From Maridesulfovibrio sp. (GTDB lineage: Bacteria; Desulfobacterota; Desulfovibrionia; Desulfovibrionales; Desulfovibrionaceae), in the NCBI RefSeq assembly GCF_963678865.1, contig NZ_OY787459.1:3154501-3218500 (forward strand): 64,000 nucleotides of DNA, read 5' to 3'. Below are positions 15,724-23,426 of the stretch, piece after piece. Below the pieces are notes generated by a model. It was given only the letters and a program-made list of their open reading frames with translations. It had not been told where the DNA came from and did not search any database. The position numbers and the translations under genes were made by a program. The first letter of the stretch is position 1, and each line of letters opens with the position of its first letter.

Positions 15724-17781
15724 TTAAAACAAATCACCAAATAAATTTTCACTCTCGTCATCATCTGAATTATTGATTCCGTCTTCATCGTCGGAGGATT
15801 CGTCATCATCAGGATTGCCCAGTAGTGAGTCGGCCAGAGTGTCCAGTCCGACACTGATGCCGGCTGTCACCAGCAACTGGGCCATTACTTCCTCGTCTAG
15901 ACCTATGGACGGAGCGCTGAGGTTTCCTTTCACACGCAGGGGGAGAGGAATATCCTTGACGGTATCCAGAATTTCCCCCTCAAGCCCGTCAAGGGAACCG
16001 ACGACAGTGATCATTGCCTTGTAGTCAACCTTCTCTGCAGGAAGGTCGGCCCAGCCTGCACCATTGGCTTCCACCAGCGGGGAATCAAACAACAGGTCAT
16101 TGTTAATGATATGCCCGTTCTTGACTTTCGCTGAAGCTTCAAGGCTGGAAAAATTGAAATTGCCCGTTTCATTACCTTCCTCATCAGCCCTCATAATTTT
16201 GTTCCAGCTGTCGCGGATCATTTTGGCAACATCCACACCAAGCACTGCTCCTTCAGTGACAGCAAAGGACGCCGAGCCGCATACGGTTTTTTTTACGCCA
16301 TCCGGTGTTAATCCCGATCCTGAAAGGTCATATTCAACCGAGGCTGAGCCGCTTATCACATCTTTGCCAAGCAGGTCATGCAGCAAAGACCGGATATCAA
16401 GTTTCTGCAATGAACCGCTTCCACTCCAAATGGGAGTTTCGTTATTCGCGTCAAGTCTGGTTTGTGCCTCAAATTGTCCGTCATAGAGATTAAAAGAGGG
16501 TGCCACAGCAAGCACCCCGTCATGGGCATCTACGTCGATCTGAATGTCTGTGGCTTGTATCTTATTCACCTTGAAGCGGCCGATTCTCAGCCGGGCATTC
16601 AGAATCAGATTGCGTAGCACATCCAGACTCGGTTCCGTCGCAGGCTGGGCTGAATCCGATGCTTCTGTGTTTTGTCCGGGCTTGCTGCCTGATTCAGATT
16701 TTGATTGCGGAGGCAGGTAGCGGTCGGCATCGAAGGAATCAACCTCAGCGTTGATGGAGATCTGAGGCGAGGTGAAATTGACAACCTGCCCTTCGGCTGT
16801 GAGCGTGCTGCCGTCGAGCTTGACTGTCAGGGATTTTACTTTCGCTGAATTATCGGTCCCATCAAATTGTATCTCAGCTGAAAACCCTTTCAGCGCGTTG
16901 GAATCCGACATGTCCGAGATTTTAACTCCAAGCTTGTCCATCAGCTCTCGCAGAGATGTTTCCGCCAGCTTTAAGTTCCCGGAGAAAGAAGGAGTTCCAC
17001 CCTGAGTTCCGGCATGGATCTGTCCTGTAAGGTGCAGATCAAGAACTGACAGGGCAAGGTTATCCAAGAGTACCGTATCGGTCTCAGGGGTTAACTGGAT
17101 TTTTCCTGAAAGATGTGGCCGGAGAGCAATCTCGGGCTGATTCAGTTTAAGTTCAAATCCGAGTTCAAAGGGAAAACTGGAAGTCCCTTGGATCGCCCCT
17201 AAGTTCAGGTTGAGATTTTCGATGGATGTCTCGGATTCATCCTGCAAATCGGTGTAAAGCAGATTGGCGTTGGTAATCTCGACACCCTGAACGGAAATAT
17301 TCTCAAAGTTCATACCGCTGCCGCTGTCTTTAGAGTCAGTTGGAAGATCAGCAGGTTCAGTCTCCTCTTCATTACTGCTCCCAGCCAGATCGTCCCAGTT
17401 GGAGACTCCTTGAGAATTCTTGGCAAGGTGCAAGGAAAGTCCATCCAATAAGACTTTGCCGACAGACACCTTCCCGGACAGAAGAGGTATAAGGCGTAGA
17501 GAAACTTCCGCCTTGTTAATGCGGGCCATGTCATGATCAGGAAACCCCGGAGCATTTCCCAGAGCTGCAGGCCCGACGTTAAAACCGAGATACGGATAGA
17601 AATTCAGCCCGATGTCGCCATTAAAGGATAGTTTTCGCCCTGTCTTTTTTTTTACAAGTTGGACTATTTCATCCTTGTATTCATTAGGGTCAACTATAAC
17701 CGTGACTATTAAAACCGCAGCGAGGCAAAGGATCACTAAAGCGGCACAAGCAGTCAGTATGAGTTTTACGATATTCTTCAT
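15724..17781 (-). CDS. AsmA-family inner-membrane/periplasmic protein
   Basis: This 685-residue protein has an N-terminal membrane anchor (~6-31). The AsmA N-terminal block follows (IVDPNEYKDEIVQLVKKKTG, then FNGDIGLNFYPYLGFNVGPA), and the AsmA C-terminal domain spans ~450-640 with SGSGSLQKLDIRSLLHDLLGKD-like sequence. The C-terminal ~30 residues are almost all Asp, Glu and Ser. AsmA-like proteins form long beta-grooves proposed to carry phospholipids between inner and outer membranes. The AAGGA site ten bases before the ATG supports the start. It probably belongs to the same envelope operon as the flanking minus-strand genes. Confidence 0.9.
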   Translation of the reverse strand: MKNIVKLILTACAALVILCLAAVLIVTVIVDPNEYKDEIVQLVKKKTGRKLSFNGDIGLNFYPYLGFNVGPAALGNAPGFPDHDMARINKAEVSLRLIPLLSGKVSVGKVLLDGLSLHLAKNSQGVSNWDDLAGSSNEEETEPADLPTDSKDSGSGMNFENISVQGVEITNANLLYTDLQDESETSIENLNLNLGAIQGTSSFPFELGFELKLNQPEIALRPHLSGKIQLTPETDTVLLDNLALSVLDLHLTGQIHAGTQGGTPSFSGNLKLAETSLRELMDKLGVKISDMSDSNALKGFSAEIQFDGTDNSAKVKSLTVKLDGSTLTAEGQVVNFTSPQISINAEVDSFDADRYLPPQSKSESGSKPGQNTEASDSAQPATEPSLDVLRNLILNARLRIGRFKVNKIQATDIQIDVDAHDGVLAVAPSFNLYDGQFEAQTRLDANNETPIWSGSGSLQKLDIRSLLHDLLGKDVISGSASVEYDLSGSGLTPDGVKKTVCGSASFAVTEGAVLGVDVAKMIRDSWNKIMRADEEGNETGNFNFSSLEASAKVKNGHIINNDLLFDSPLVEANGAGWADLPAEKVDYKAMITVVGSLDGLEGEILDTVKDIPLPLRVKGNLSAPSIGLDEEVMAQLLVTAGISVGLDTLADSLLGNPDDDESSDDEDGINNSDDDESENLFGDLF

Positions 17782-17819
17782 GGCTCGAAAGTCCTTCTTT
17801 AATTGATTTGAAGGTAACC

Positions 17820-18164
17820 CTAATCGAAACGCCCGGTACCATCGTTGAAGAGGGTCAGTGAATCAAATTCTCTGAAATCAAGTTCCATGAGAGCCAACTC
17901 CTGATCTTCGTCATCAATGAGGGCTAAATCCAGATCCTCAGGTGTACCGGATACGGAAATTCTCAATCCTTCGCCGGGGCGCAGCACATCATCTTCCAGC
18001 AGGTTGGCACCCCACAATTTGTCTTCAGCGGAAGACATATAAACACCATGTATTTCGAAATCCGTTTCATTAAAGATGACGATATCCTTTGCCATGGCCG
18101 TCTTCGCCATGAGCACGGAAAAAGCCAAAATCACAGTCAGGATTATCCGCTGCCTACGATTCAT
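17820..18164 (-). CDS. Small secreted protein of unknown function
   Basis: The ATG at 18164 has GAGGAG six bases upstream and opens a signal peptide (MNRRQRIILTVILAFSVLMAKTAMA). The open frame is longer, but that start is better. The ~90-residue mature part is acidic, starts KDIVIFNETDFEIHGVYMS, and looks like a small beta-sandwich. No Cys and no catalytic motif is visible. It may be periplasmic. It lies 38 bp after the asmA-like gene in the upstream direction and may share its transcript. Confidence 0.75.
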   Translation of the reverse strand: MNRRQRIILTVILAFSVLMAKTAMAKDIVIFNETDFEIHGVYMSSAEDKLWGANLLEDDVLRPGEGLRISVSGTPEDLDLALIDDEDQELALMELDFREFDSLTLFNDGTGRFD

Positions 18165-18265
18165 GATATTCTCCTCAAGATAACCTTTGTGCGTTAGCCG
18201 GGGAACTTCCGCATAATTTCCGGCCAAAGGTTATTTATGAAACGTTGGGATTTAATCAGACAGAA

Positions 18266-18616
18266 TCAACAAGCCGATTGTTTTTTGCTTGGGCAGACAT
18301 ACCAGTAGAGCAGCAATAAAGCCCCGATTACAGTAAACGTAAGCAGGAACCACCAGCCGGAATGTCCTGCATCATGCAGGCGCCGAACGCTGACCGCCAT
18401 GGTCGGGACAACGGTTAAAAACATAATTATGTTTGAGACGAGTAATGTGCGGTTCAAGGGATCGGTGCTGCCGGAAATGGCTGTATCTATGGTGTAGGCG
18501 ATCATGGAGAGAATCCACGTGAATAGCACCCAGTACCAGAATTCAGGGCGTCCTGCGCAGCCATTGAATGTCGCATATTTTTTAAAACATGTTTTGATTG
18601 CTTCCATGAATTCCAC
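18266..18616 (-). CDS. DUF805 membrane protein
   Basis: This protein of about 116 residues matches DUF805 from its start: EAIKTCFKKYATFNGCAGRPEFWYWVLF, here split as EAIKTCFKKYATFNG and RPEFWYWVLF. Three to four membrane helices follow, with the conserved RRLHDAGHSGWW and a C-terminal LLYWYVCPSK. The GTG at 18616 is chosen: AAGGAG lies nine bases upstream, and the promoter element at 18645-18689 sits upstream of it, whereas the longest frame would start inside that element. The function of DUF805 is unknown. Confidence 0.88.
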   Translation of the reverse strand: MEFMEAIKTCFKKYATFNGCAGRPEFWYWVLFTWILSMIAYTIDTAISGSTDPLNRTLLVSNIIMFLTVVPTMAVSVRRLHDAGHSGWWFLLTFTVIGALLLLYWYVCPSKKQSAC

Positions 18617-18644
18617 TTTGTTTTTCTCCTTGGATTTGTCCTTA

Positions 18645-18689
18645 CTTATAAAAAATAAAAAAATGTGTCTGTCCGCCAAAATGCGGACA
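18645..18689 (-). promoter_or_regulatory. Palindromic promoter element, site 5 (DUF805 gene)
   Basis: The element at 18670-18689 reads TGTCCGCATTTTGGCGGACA toward the gene and is a perfect dyad (TGTCCG-N8-CGGACA), continuing GAC. The -10-like TATAAG is at 18645-18650, 19 bp on. The predicted start near 18638 leaves a ~22-nt leader with the AAGGAG site. Relative to sites 1-3 and 6, both arms carry matching G/C changes. Confidence 0.75.
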
Positions 18690-18750
18690 TGGTGAGTTTC
18701 TGCCTCGACAGAATAATGAAAGGGAAGGCTTCATAACCGAGTAGAGCCTT

Positions 18751-18855
18751 TCAAGTCTGCCTGTAGCTCTCAGGTTTTTGGGCCTGCACCGGGGCTGAAG
18801 CGCAGCCGAAGCAGATTATGCTCAACATGACAAGAATTGCTGGAAGTACTTTCAT
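18751..18855 (-). CDS. 34-residue lipoprotein
   Basis: The ATG at 18855 has AAGG eight bases upstream. The product is a signal peptide (MKVLPAILVMLSIICFGC) with a lipobox ending in Cys, then only 17 mature residues (CASAPVQAQKPESYRQT). The size and layout recall entericidin-like or other tiny lipoproteins, but no family is assigned. The open frame runs further upstream without a better start. It is 80 bp downstream of the secreted protein gene starting at 19300 and may share its promoter. Confidence 0.6.
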   Translation of the reverse strand: MKVLPAILVMLSIICFGCASAPVQAQKPESYRQT

Positions 18856-18934
18856 GGGCTGACCCTTGACCTGATTTTTGTCTGCATGAAGAACGGAAAG
18901 TCTTGCTCTCTGTTCTTCATGCAGTTGATGTTGT

Positions 18935-19300
18935 TTATTCATTGAGGGACTGGCGAAGAATTTCGTTTACTTCCGTAAGATTAGCTTCAAATTCCTGTTT
19001 TTCTCCGGTTTTTGTGTCAACGAAAACCCATTGGATTCTGTCCTGACCGCTGCCTATTTCCTGACAGGTGAAGGTGAGTCCAACCATGTCTTCCCCTTGG
19101 GCATCGTTGGAAATAGTGATGTGGTAGCAGGAGTTGTTGTCACACATACCGCCAAGGTAGTAGTTGCCGAAATTGGGGTCCTGAGCAGGCTGACTTATCC
19201 AGAGCCCTTCCTTGCCCTGACACAGACTGTTGGCATGGGCGGCGGGAACTAAAAGCATGCACAGCAGTACAGCCGAAAATATCGGTGCAAAAAATTTCAT
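18935..19300 (-). CDS. Small secreted protein with four cysteines
   Basis: The second ATG (19300) is chosen because GGGAG lies five bases upstream; the first, at 19303, is too close. A signal peptide ends at PAAHA. The mature part (~98 residues) has Cys in SLCQGKEGLW, GGMCDNNSCYH and LTFTCQEIG, enough for two disulphides, and ends in an amphipathic helix. It is probably periplasmic; no family recognised. Regulon site 6 precedes it by ~120 bp. Confidence 0.78.
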   Translation of the reverse strand: MKFFAPIFSAVLLCMLLVPAAHANSLCQGKEGLWISQPAQDPNFGNYYLGGMCDNNSCYHITISNDAQGEDMVGLTFTCQEIGSGQDRIQWVFVDTKTGEKQEFEANLTEVNEILRQSLNE

Positions 19301-19419
19301 CATATCTCCCTACTGTAATTCAAGGTTATGGACCCGCCACTACAAGTCCTGATAATTGATTATGCGTCTTTTCCAATAACAACCTTATCTTCCAGTGGCT
19401 TTATAAAATGGTATTTTGA

Positions 19420-19466
19420 TTAATAGAATACAATTCTATTTCTGTCTGTCCGTCAAAAGACGTACA
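19420..19466 (-). promoter_or_regulatory. Palindromic promoter element, site 6 (secreted-protein gene)
   Basis: The element at 19447-19466 reads TGTACGTCTTTTGACGGACA toward the gene, then GAC, identical to site 2 over the 20 bp. The -10-like TATTAA is at 19420-19425, 21 bp on. The predicted leader is ~113 nt. Confidence 0.72.
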
Positions 19467-19524
19467 TTTCATATTGATGTATTAATTAGTCATAAGGCAG
19501 AACCGTTTGTTGACTTACCATTTA

Positions 19525-19563
19525 TTAAAAATAAAAGACCCCCATTACAGGTAATGGAGGTCT
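19525..19563 (-). terminator. Stem-loop terminator
   Basis: The arms AGACCTCCATTAC and GTAATGGGGGTCT (19536-19563) pair around a 2-nt loop. On the minus strand they are followed by TTTTATTTTT. This probably backs up the terminator at 19612-19656 and insulates regulon site 6. Confidence 0.65.
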
Positions 19564-19611
19564 ACTTAATCTGCGTGGTTAAAACGCATGGGATGGGACG
19601 CTTCTCCCAGT

Positions 19612-19656
19612 AAAAAAAGAGCCTTGTTGCTGGAAATGCTTTCCGGCAACAAGGCT
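19612..19656 (-). terminator. Intrinsic terminator of the methyltransferase gene
   Basis: A strong stem (AGCCTTGTTGC with GCAACAAGGCT, plus an inner GGAAA/TTTCC helix) at 19620-19656 is followed on the minus strand by a run of seven T. It sits 25 bp after the stop at 19681. Confidence 0.9.
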
Positions 19657-19680
19657 CGATAGAAAAAATATTATTGTGAG

Positions 19681-20658
19681 TTAGTGCAATTTCTTCTTAA
19701 GGAAAAATGTTGCTTGGTCTCCTTCATTATTTAGGCGCAGTTTTTTAGCAAACTGAACAAAATTTTTACGTTCTTCATCCGTAAAAACTTTTTTGTTTGA
19801 TAATGAATAGCTTAAGTTCTTTTTCAGCTTTTCCGAGCTGGCTACACTTCCGGCATGGCATTCATTAAATGTCTGGAAAACTTCAAATCCATTGGAATCT
19901 GCTAATTTATGAAAACTCTTTTCGGAATGTAAAAATAAATGCCTTGGAGGATCAAGCTGTGCCCAGTTTTCCCTGAATGTTTTCCATAAATATTTTTGGC
20001 TTAACGGAATTCGTATTATCAGACATCCTTGTTCGGTAAGCAGATCTCTCAACACACCGAGAATGTTTTGGTTGGGCATATGCTCCAGAGAATGATTGCA
20101 GATGATTAAATCGAACTGTTCCGAAATTTGATTTATATCGCCTTTTATTATGTGAAAATTTTTTTTGTAGTTTATCGGAGACGGGATGAAAGGATCGATC
20201 CCCACAAGAGTATGTACCCCGCAATTCCACATCTTACACAGAAGTCCCCCCATGCCGCAGCCGACATCAAGGACTTTAGATTCATTTGATACACCTGCCG
20301 TTAATAGCCACCTGAAAATTGAAGATTGTTTCAGAACACGTTGTAAAAAAGATTTAAAAAAAGGTCGGCTTGAAGCAGTCAGCAAGATTTTGCAGATCAT
20401 CCTTTTGTAAGGTTTGATCTTTTTGGCAGAGACCGGTGTATGTGATCCATACTCTTCGGGGTAGTATTGAGACATGTCTTCAGGGATATCTATTATCTGA
20501 ACACATCCGCATTCATTGCATTCGAAGTACTCAAATTTTTCGAAGGTCCCGAATATCTTTTCCGGAAAAACATCTATTACCCCGTCTGAGGAACCGCAAA
20601 TTCGACAATTGAATTTGCTCCTATTGGATGGGTTGATGGTTTCTGCTGTATTTGTCAT
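19681..20658 (-). CDS. SAM-dependent methyltransferase with N-terminal zinc-ribbon-like motif
   Basis: This 325-residue protein starts with paired CxxC motifs (FNCRICGSSD and FECNECGCVQ), as in methyltransferases acting on nucleotide-sugars or O-antigen precursors. The class I SAM domain follows: motif I KVLDVGCGMGGLL (~residue 145), acidic GIDPF, and motif IV IICNHSLEHM. The PPRHLFLHSEKSFHKL segment is typical of Methyltransf_23-like proteins. The substrate is unknown; sugar or polyketide-type small molecules are most likely. It is a single-gene unit with a good ribosome site (AAGG) and strong terminator. Confidence 0.85.
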   Translation of the reverse strand: MTNTAETINPSNRSKFNCRICGSSDGVIDVFPEKIFGTFEKFEYFECNECGCVQIIDIPEDMSQYYPEEYGSHTPVSAKKIKPYKRMICKILLTASSRPFFKSFLQRVLKQSSIFRWLLTAGVSNESKVLDVGCGMGGLLCKMWNCGVHTLVGIDPFIPSPINYKKNFHIIKGDINQISEQFDLIICNHSLEHMPNQNILGVLRDLLTEQGCLIIRIPLSQKYLWKTFRENWAQLDPPRHLFLHSEKSFHKLADSNGFEVFQTFNECHAGSVASSEKLKKNLSYSLSNKKVFTDEERKNFVQFAKKLRLNNEGDQATFFLKKKLH

Positions 20659-21150
20659 ATCAATTACCTTCTTAATTTGATCTTTATTTACTTATATTGC
20701 AGGAAAAGCAGTTAACTGTTTTGGTTGAATGCAGTCAACTTATTCTTTTTCTTGAGTCGGGATAGGAATTCGGACTGCCTCACTTCCACCCGGATGTTGA
20801 ATGTTGGAACCAGCCGCCTTTTGGAGGTTAAGCGGGAGTCCTTCAGCTCTCCCCGGGGTGTTCGACATAGATCATGTTATTTTATACAAATTATCTAGAT
20901 ATTTGTTGTTGATTTGGTCGATGATCTTTCGGTTATCGAAAACACCTCTCTCTTTTCTGTTACATCTCTAAAAGTAGTGTTTTTTTGTATAATACGATTT
21001 TGATCGGTTGGTTATTTGCGTATATCGTAAAACAAAGGGCTTGAAGTTGACCTTGGTCGTCATCTGGTCTATCAATTCTCCCCCAAGGGCTATCAGCTCC
21101 CCTCAGCCTGTCCAAAACATTTCTTTTCCCCGTTGAAAACGTTGAAACAT
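20659..21150. other. Intergenic region, methyltransferase promoter side
   Basis: No convincing gene or RNA was found in this ~490-bp stretch between the divergent methyltransferase and NSS transporter genes. It is AT-rich around 20880-21050 and must carry both promoters. I could not define a reliable -35/-10 pair. Confidence 0.4.
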
Positions 21151-21304
21151 CTGTGCCGCAGTGTCCATCTCTCCGGGAGGACCGGCTGAAAGCTCACCTC
21201 TAATTTCCTTAGCCCTGAATTTTATAGGAAAGGCTGTCCCTGCGGGCAGTTCACATTCATTTATTCATGCCGGTTCCGTGTGGCTGTTATGGGACCGGTT
21301 TTGC
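21151..21304 (+). promoter_or_regulatory. Structured leader with terminator-like hairpin before the NSS transporter
   Basis: CTGTGCCGCAG (21151-21161) can pair with CTGCGGGCAG (21240-21249) to close a ~100-nt multi-branched region. That region contains TTTCCT/AGGAAA and CUC/GAG helices. Just downstream, CCGGTTCC and GGGACCGG (21270-21298) form an 8-bp stem followed by TTTT, ending four bases before the AAGGAG ribosome site. The layout suggests a riboswitch-like or attenuator leader. The conserved cores of the glycine, SAM-I, TPP and lysine riboswitches were not recognised, so the class and ligand are unknown. Confidence 0.4.
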
Positions 21305-21323
21305 CTCAAGGAGTTACAGCAAC

Positions 21324-22832
21324 ATGCAGAAAAGAGAAACATGGGGCTCCCGTACCGGCTTCATTATGGCCGCAGTGGGGTCCGCAATCGGATTGGGAAA
21401 TATCTGGCGTTTTCCGTACATGGTTTATGAAAACGGTGGTGGAGCTTTCCTCATTCCTTATTTTGTGGCCATGCTTGCCGCAGGTATGCCGTTTATGATT
21501 CTTGAGTTCGGTCTGGGACAGAAATTTAAGGGTTCAGCCCCCAAGGTGTTTTCCTCCATTTCCAAAAATTGGGAATGGCTCGGCTGGTGGCAGGTTATGG
21601 TTTCTTTCATCATCACCACATATTACGTGGTGGTTGTGGCCTGGGCCATCAACTATTTTATCCTTGCCTTCAATCAGGGTTGGACTGCTGCTCCAAAAGA
21701 TTTCTTTTTCGGTGAATTCCTCGGATTAACAGACTCTCCCATGCATATGGGCGGGGTGCAGACTTCCATTCTGTTTGCTACTGCAGCTGCATGGCTGATG
21801 ACTTTTGCGGCTGTATTTACCGGTGTTAAAAGCGGTATTGAACGGGTCAGCAAGATTTTCATGCCCCTGCTTTTTCTGCTGGTATTTATTTTTATAGGCA
21901 GAGGGCTGATGCTGCCCGGAGCAACAGAAGGTCTCGATTGGCTTTTCAAGCCTGATTTTAACGCCCTTACAGACGGTAAGGTCTGGGCCGATGCTTTCGG
22001 ACAGATTTTTTACAGCCTGTCCATCGGTTTTGCCATCATGCTTTCCTATGCCAGTTACCTGCCCAAGGATTCGGATATCAACAACAACGCCTGCATGACC
22101 GTATTCATCAACTGCGGGTTCAGCATCATTTCCGGGATCATGATTTTCAGCGTGCTTGGTTACATGGCTCATCAGCAGGGCGTTCCTGTCAGTGAAGTTG
22201 CCGGGTCCGGTGTGGGATTGGCTTTTATCACCCTACCCACGGCTATCAACCTGATGCCTGCTCCTGCGTTTTTCGGAACCCTGTTTTTTCTCGCTCTCAC
22301 TGTGGCCGGGCTGTCTTCCATGATCTCCCTTGCCGAGGTAGTTGTTGCCGCGCTTATCGACAAGATCAAGGTTTCCCGCAAGGTGGCGTCCTGCGTATTC
22401 TGCGGGCTCGGTTTTCTGGTCAGCATCGCTTTTACTACAGGCGGCGGCTTGCTCCTGCTTGATATTGTGGACCACTTTATCAATAATTTCGGTATACTCA
22501 TGAGCGGTTTTATTGAGATTATTTTTATTGCATGGTTCTGCAGGCTTGACGATCTGCGTAACCACGTAAATATGACTTCAGAAATCAAGGTCGGCGCGCT
22601 TTGGCTGAACAGCCTGCGTTTTGTGGTTCCCGCCATGCTCGGCTTTATGCTGGTGTCAAATTTTGCTGGTGATATTTCCAAGAATTACGGAGGTTACTCA
22701 ACCACCGCTACTATTGCATTCGGCTGGGCTCCTCTTGTGCTCTGCCTTGTGTTCGGCCTTGTCTGCGCCCGCAGTGGACAGGGATTTGACTCCATTACCG
22801 GAGTCAACAGAAGCTTTTTGAAAAGGAGCTAA
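21324..22832 (+). CDS. Sodium-dependent amino-acid transporter, NSS (SNF) family, MetP-like
   Basis: About 502 residues from the ATG at 21324 (AAGGAG ten bases upstream). The family signature opens the protein: MQKRETWGSRTGFIMAAVG, then GLGNIWRFPYMVYENGGGAF, with twelve membrane segments following. The unwound helix-1 GNIWRFP and helix-6 region form the Na+ and substrate site in LeuT-type carriers. The small gene that starts 2 bp after the stop encodes a MetS-type subunit, as in the Corynebacterium MetPS methionine/alanine importer. With alr, an AGCS symporter and ald next door, alanine import is the most likely role. Confidence 0.92.
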   Translation: MQKRETWGSRTGFIMAAVGSAIGLGNIWRFPYMVYENGGGAFLIPYFVAMLAAGMPFMILEFGLGQKFKGSAPKVFSSISKNWEWLGWWQVMVSFIITTYYVVVVAWAINYFILAFNQGWTAAPKDFFFGEFLGLTDSPMHMGGVQTSILFATAAAWLMTFAAVFTGVKSGIERVSKIFMPLLFLLVFIFIGRGLMLPGATEGLDWLFKPDFNALTDGKVWADAFGQIFYSLSIGFAIMLSYASYLPKDSDINNNACMTVFINCGFSIISGIMIFSVLGYMAHQQGVPVSEVAGSGVGLAFITLPTAINLMPAPAFFGTLFFLALTVAGLSSMISLAEVVVAALIDKIKVSRKVASCVFCGLGFLVSIAFTTGGGLLLLDIVDHFINNFGILMSGFIEIIFIAWFCRLDDLRNHVNMTSEIKVGALWLNSLRFVVPAMLGFMLVSNFAGDISKNYGGYSTTATIAFGWAPLVLCLVFGLVCARSGQGFDSITGVNRSFLKRS

Positions 22833-22834
22833 AT

Positions 22835-22930
22835 ATGGAAGTTTCAGCAATTATTATGATGCTTTTCGGACTTACAATAACTTGGGGAGGGGCTTATGCC
22901 TGTTTCCGTATTGCTTTTAAGAATAACTAA
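22835..22930 (+). CDS. MetS-like small subunit of NSS transporter (31 aa)
   Basis: A 31-residue single-pass protein starts 2 bp after the transporter stop, with its own AAAAGGAG ribosome site seven bases upstream. Its sequence (MEVSAIIMMLFGLTITWGG, then AYACFRIAFKNN) matches the small-subunit family found with methionine/alanine NSS importers, where the small protein is needed for transport activity. A strong terminator follows, so the pair forms a closed two-gene operon. Confidence 0.88.
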   Translation: MEVSAIIMMLFGLTITWGGAYACFRIAFKNN

Positions 22931-22951
22931 GTCCAGATGAGTTTGAATAAA

Positions 22952-22984
22952 AAGCCCAGCCCCGCCAATTCGGGGCTGGGCTTT
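22952..22984 (+). terminator. Intrinsic terminator of the NSS operon
   Basis: AAGCCCAGCCCCG and CGGGGCTGGGCTT form a 13-bp stem with a CCAATT loop, followed by TTTTC. It lies 21 bp after the small-subunit stop. Confidence 0.92.
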
Positions 22985-23120
22985 TCTAATGCACGCCATA
23001 GTCGTTGTCCCGAACGTTCGTGTCCGGGTAAGAATCCATAAACTCTGTCTTTTACTTTCAGCTTAAGAACTCGTTTGCCGCCAGAGTTGCACGGCATTTC
23101 TTTTCGATTTGTTCATATAG

Positions 23121-23321
23121 TTATCCCTTGATAAGTACCTCCATTCGCCGTTGCCATGCCTGATCGATACATGTCTGTTGGCGGTGTCTCAGGTCGTGTC
23201 CGGCAGAAAATATTTCAAGCGGTGACATTTCTGCCGTCGGGCAATGCTCATTTTCATGAACTTCCATGACTGTCGAGGGGCTTAGCGTACTTCCGTAATG
23301 CGGACGGGAAGCACGTTGCAA
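23121..23321 (-). other. Possible degraded coding remnant upstream-adjacent to alr end
   Basis: A minus-strand frame is open from just after a stop near 23410 to 23121 and has coding-like composition (PVKKWLQDLQRASRPHYG, AEMSPLEIFSAGHDLRHRQQ). It has no good start codon or ribosome site; the only starts are a TTG at 23321 and weaker ones inside. It may be a decayed gene or a small unrecognised protein. No family identified. The rest of the 22985-23426 gap shows nothing else. Confidence 0.3.
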
Positions 23322-23426
23322 GTCCTGTAGCCATTTTTTGACAGGTCCATTTCCGGAAGTGGTGTCCGGAAATAATGTGCGTAGAGTTTGAGGGATTGCA
23401 CATTTATCGGGCCTCTGTCAGAAAAT

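Noticed and set aside
4509..19466. The six dyads as a dispersed repeat element such as an ERIC/REP family
   Set aside because: They are found only in promoter regions, keep a fixed distance to a -10 hexamer, and are oriented toward the gene, which fits regulatory sites better than mobile repeats.
21290..21304. Sigma-54-like TGGGAC-N5-TTGC before the NSS transporter
   Set aside because: Its transcript would start after the AAGGAG ribosome site and only ~8 bases before the ATG; the same bases are better explained by the terminator-like hairpin.
21151..21304. Glycine riboswitch before the alanine/glycine-type transporter
   Set aside because: The conserved aptamer cores expected for glycine riboswitches are absent.
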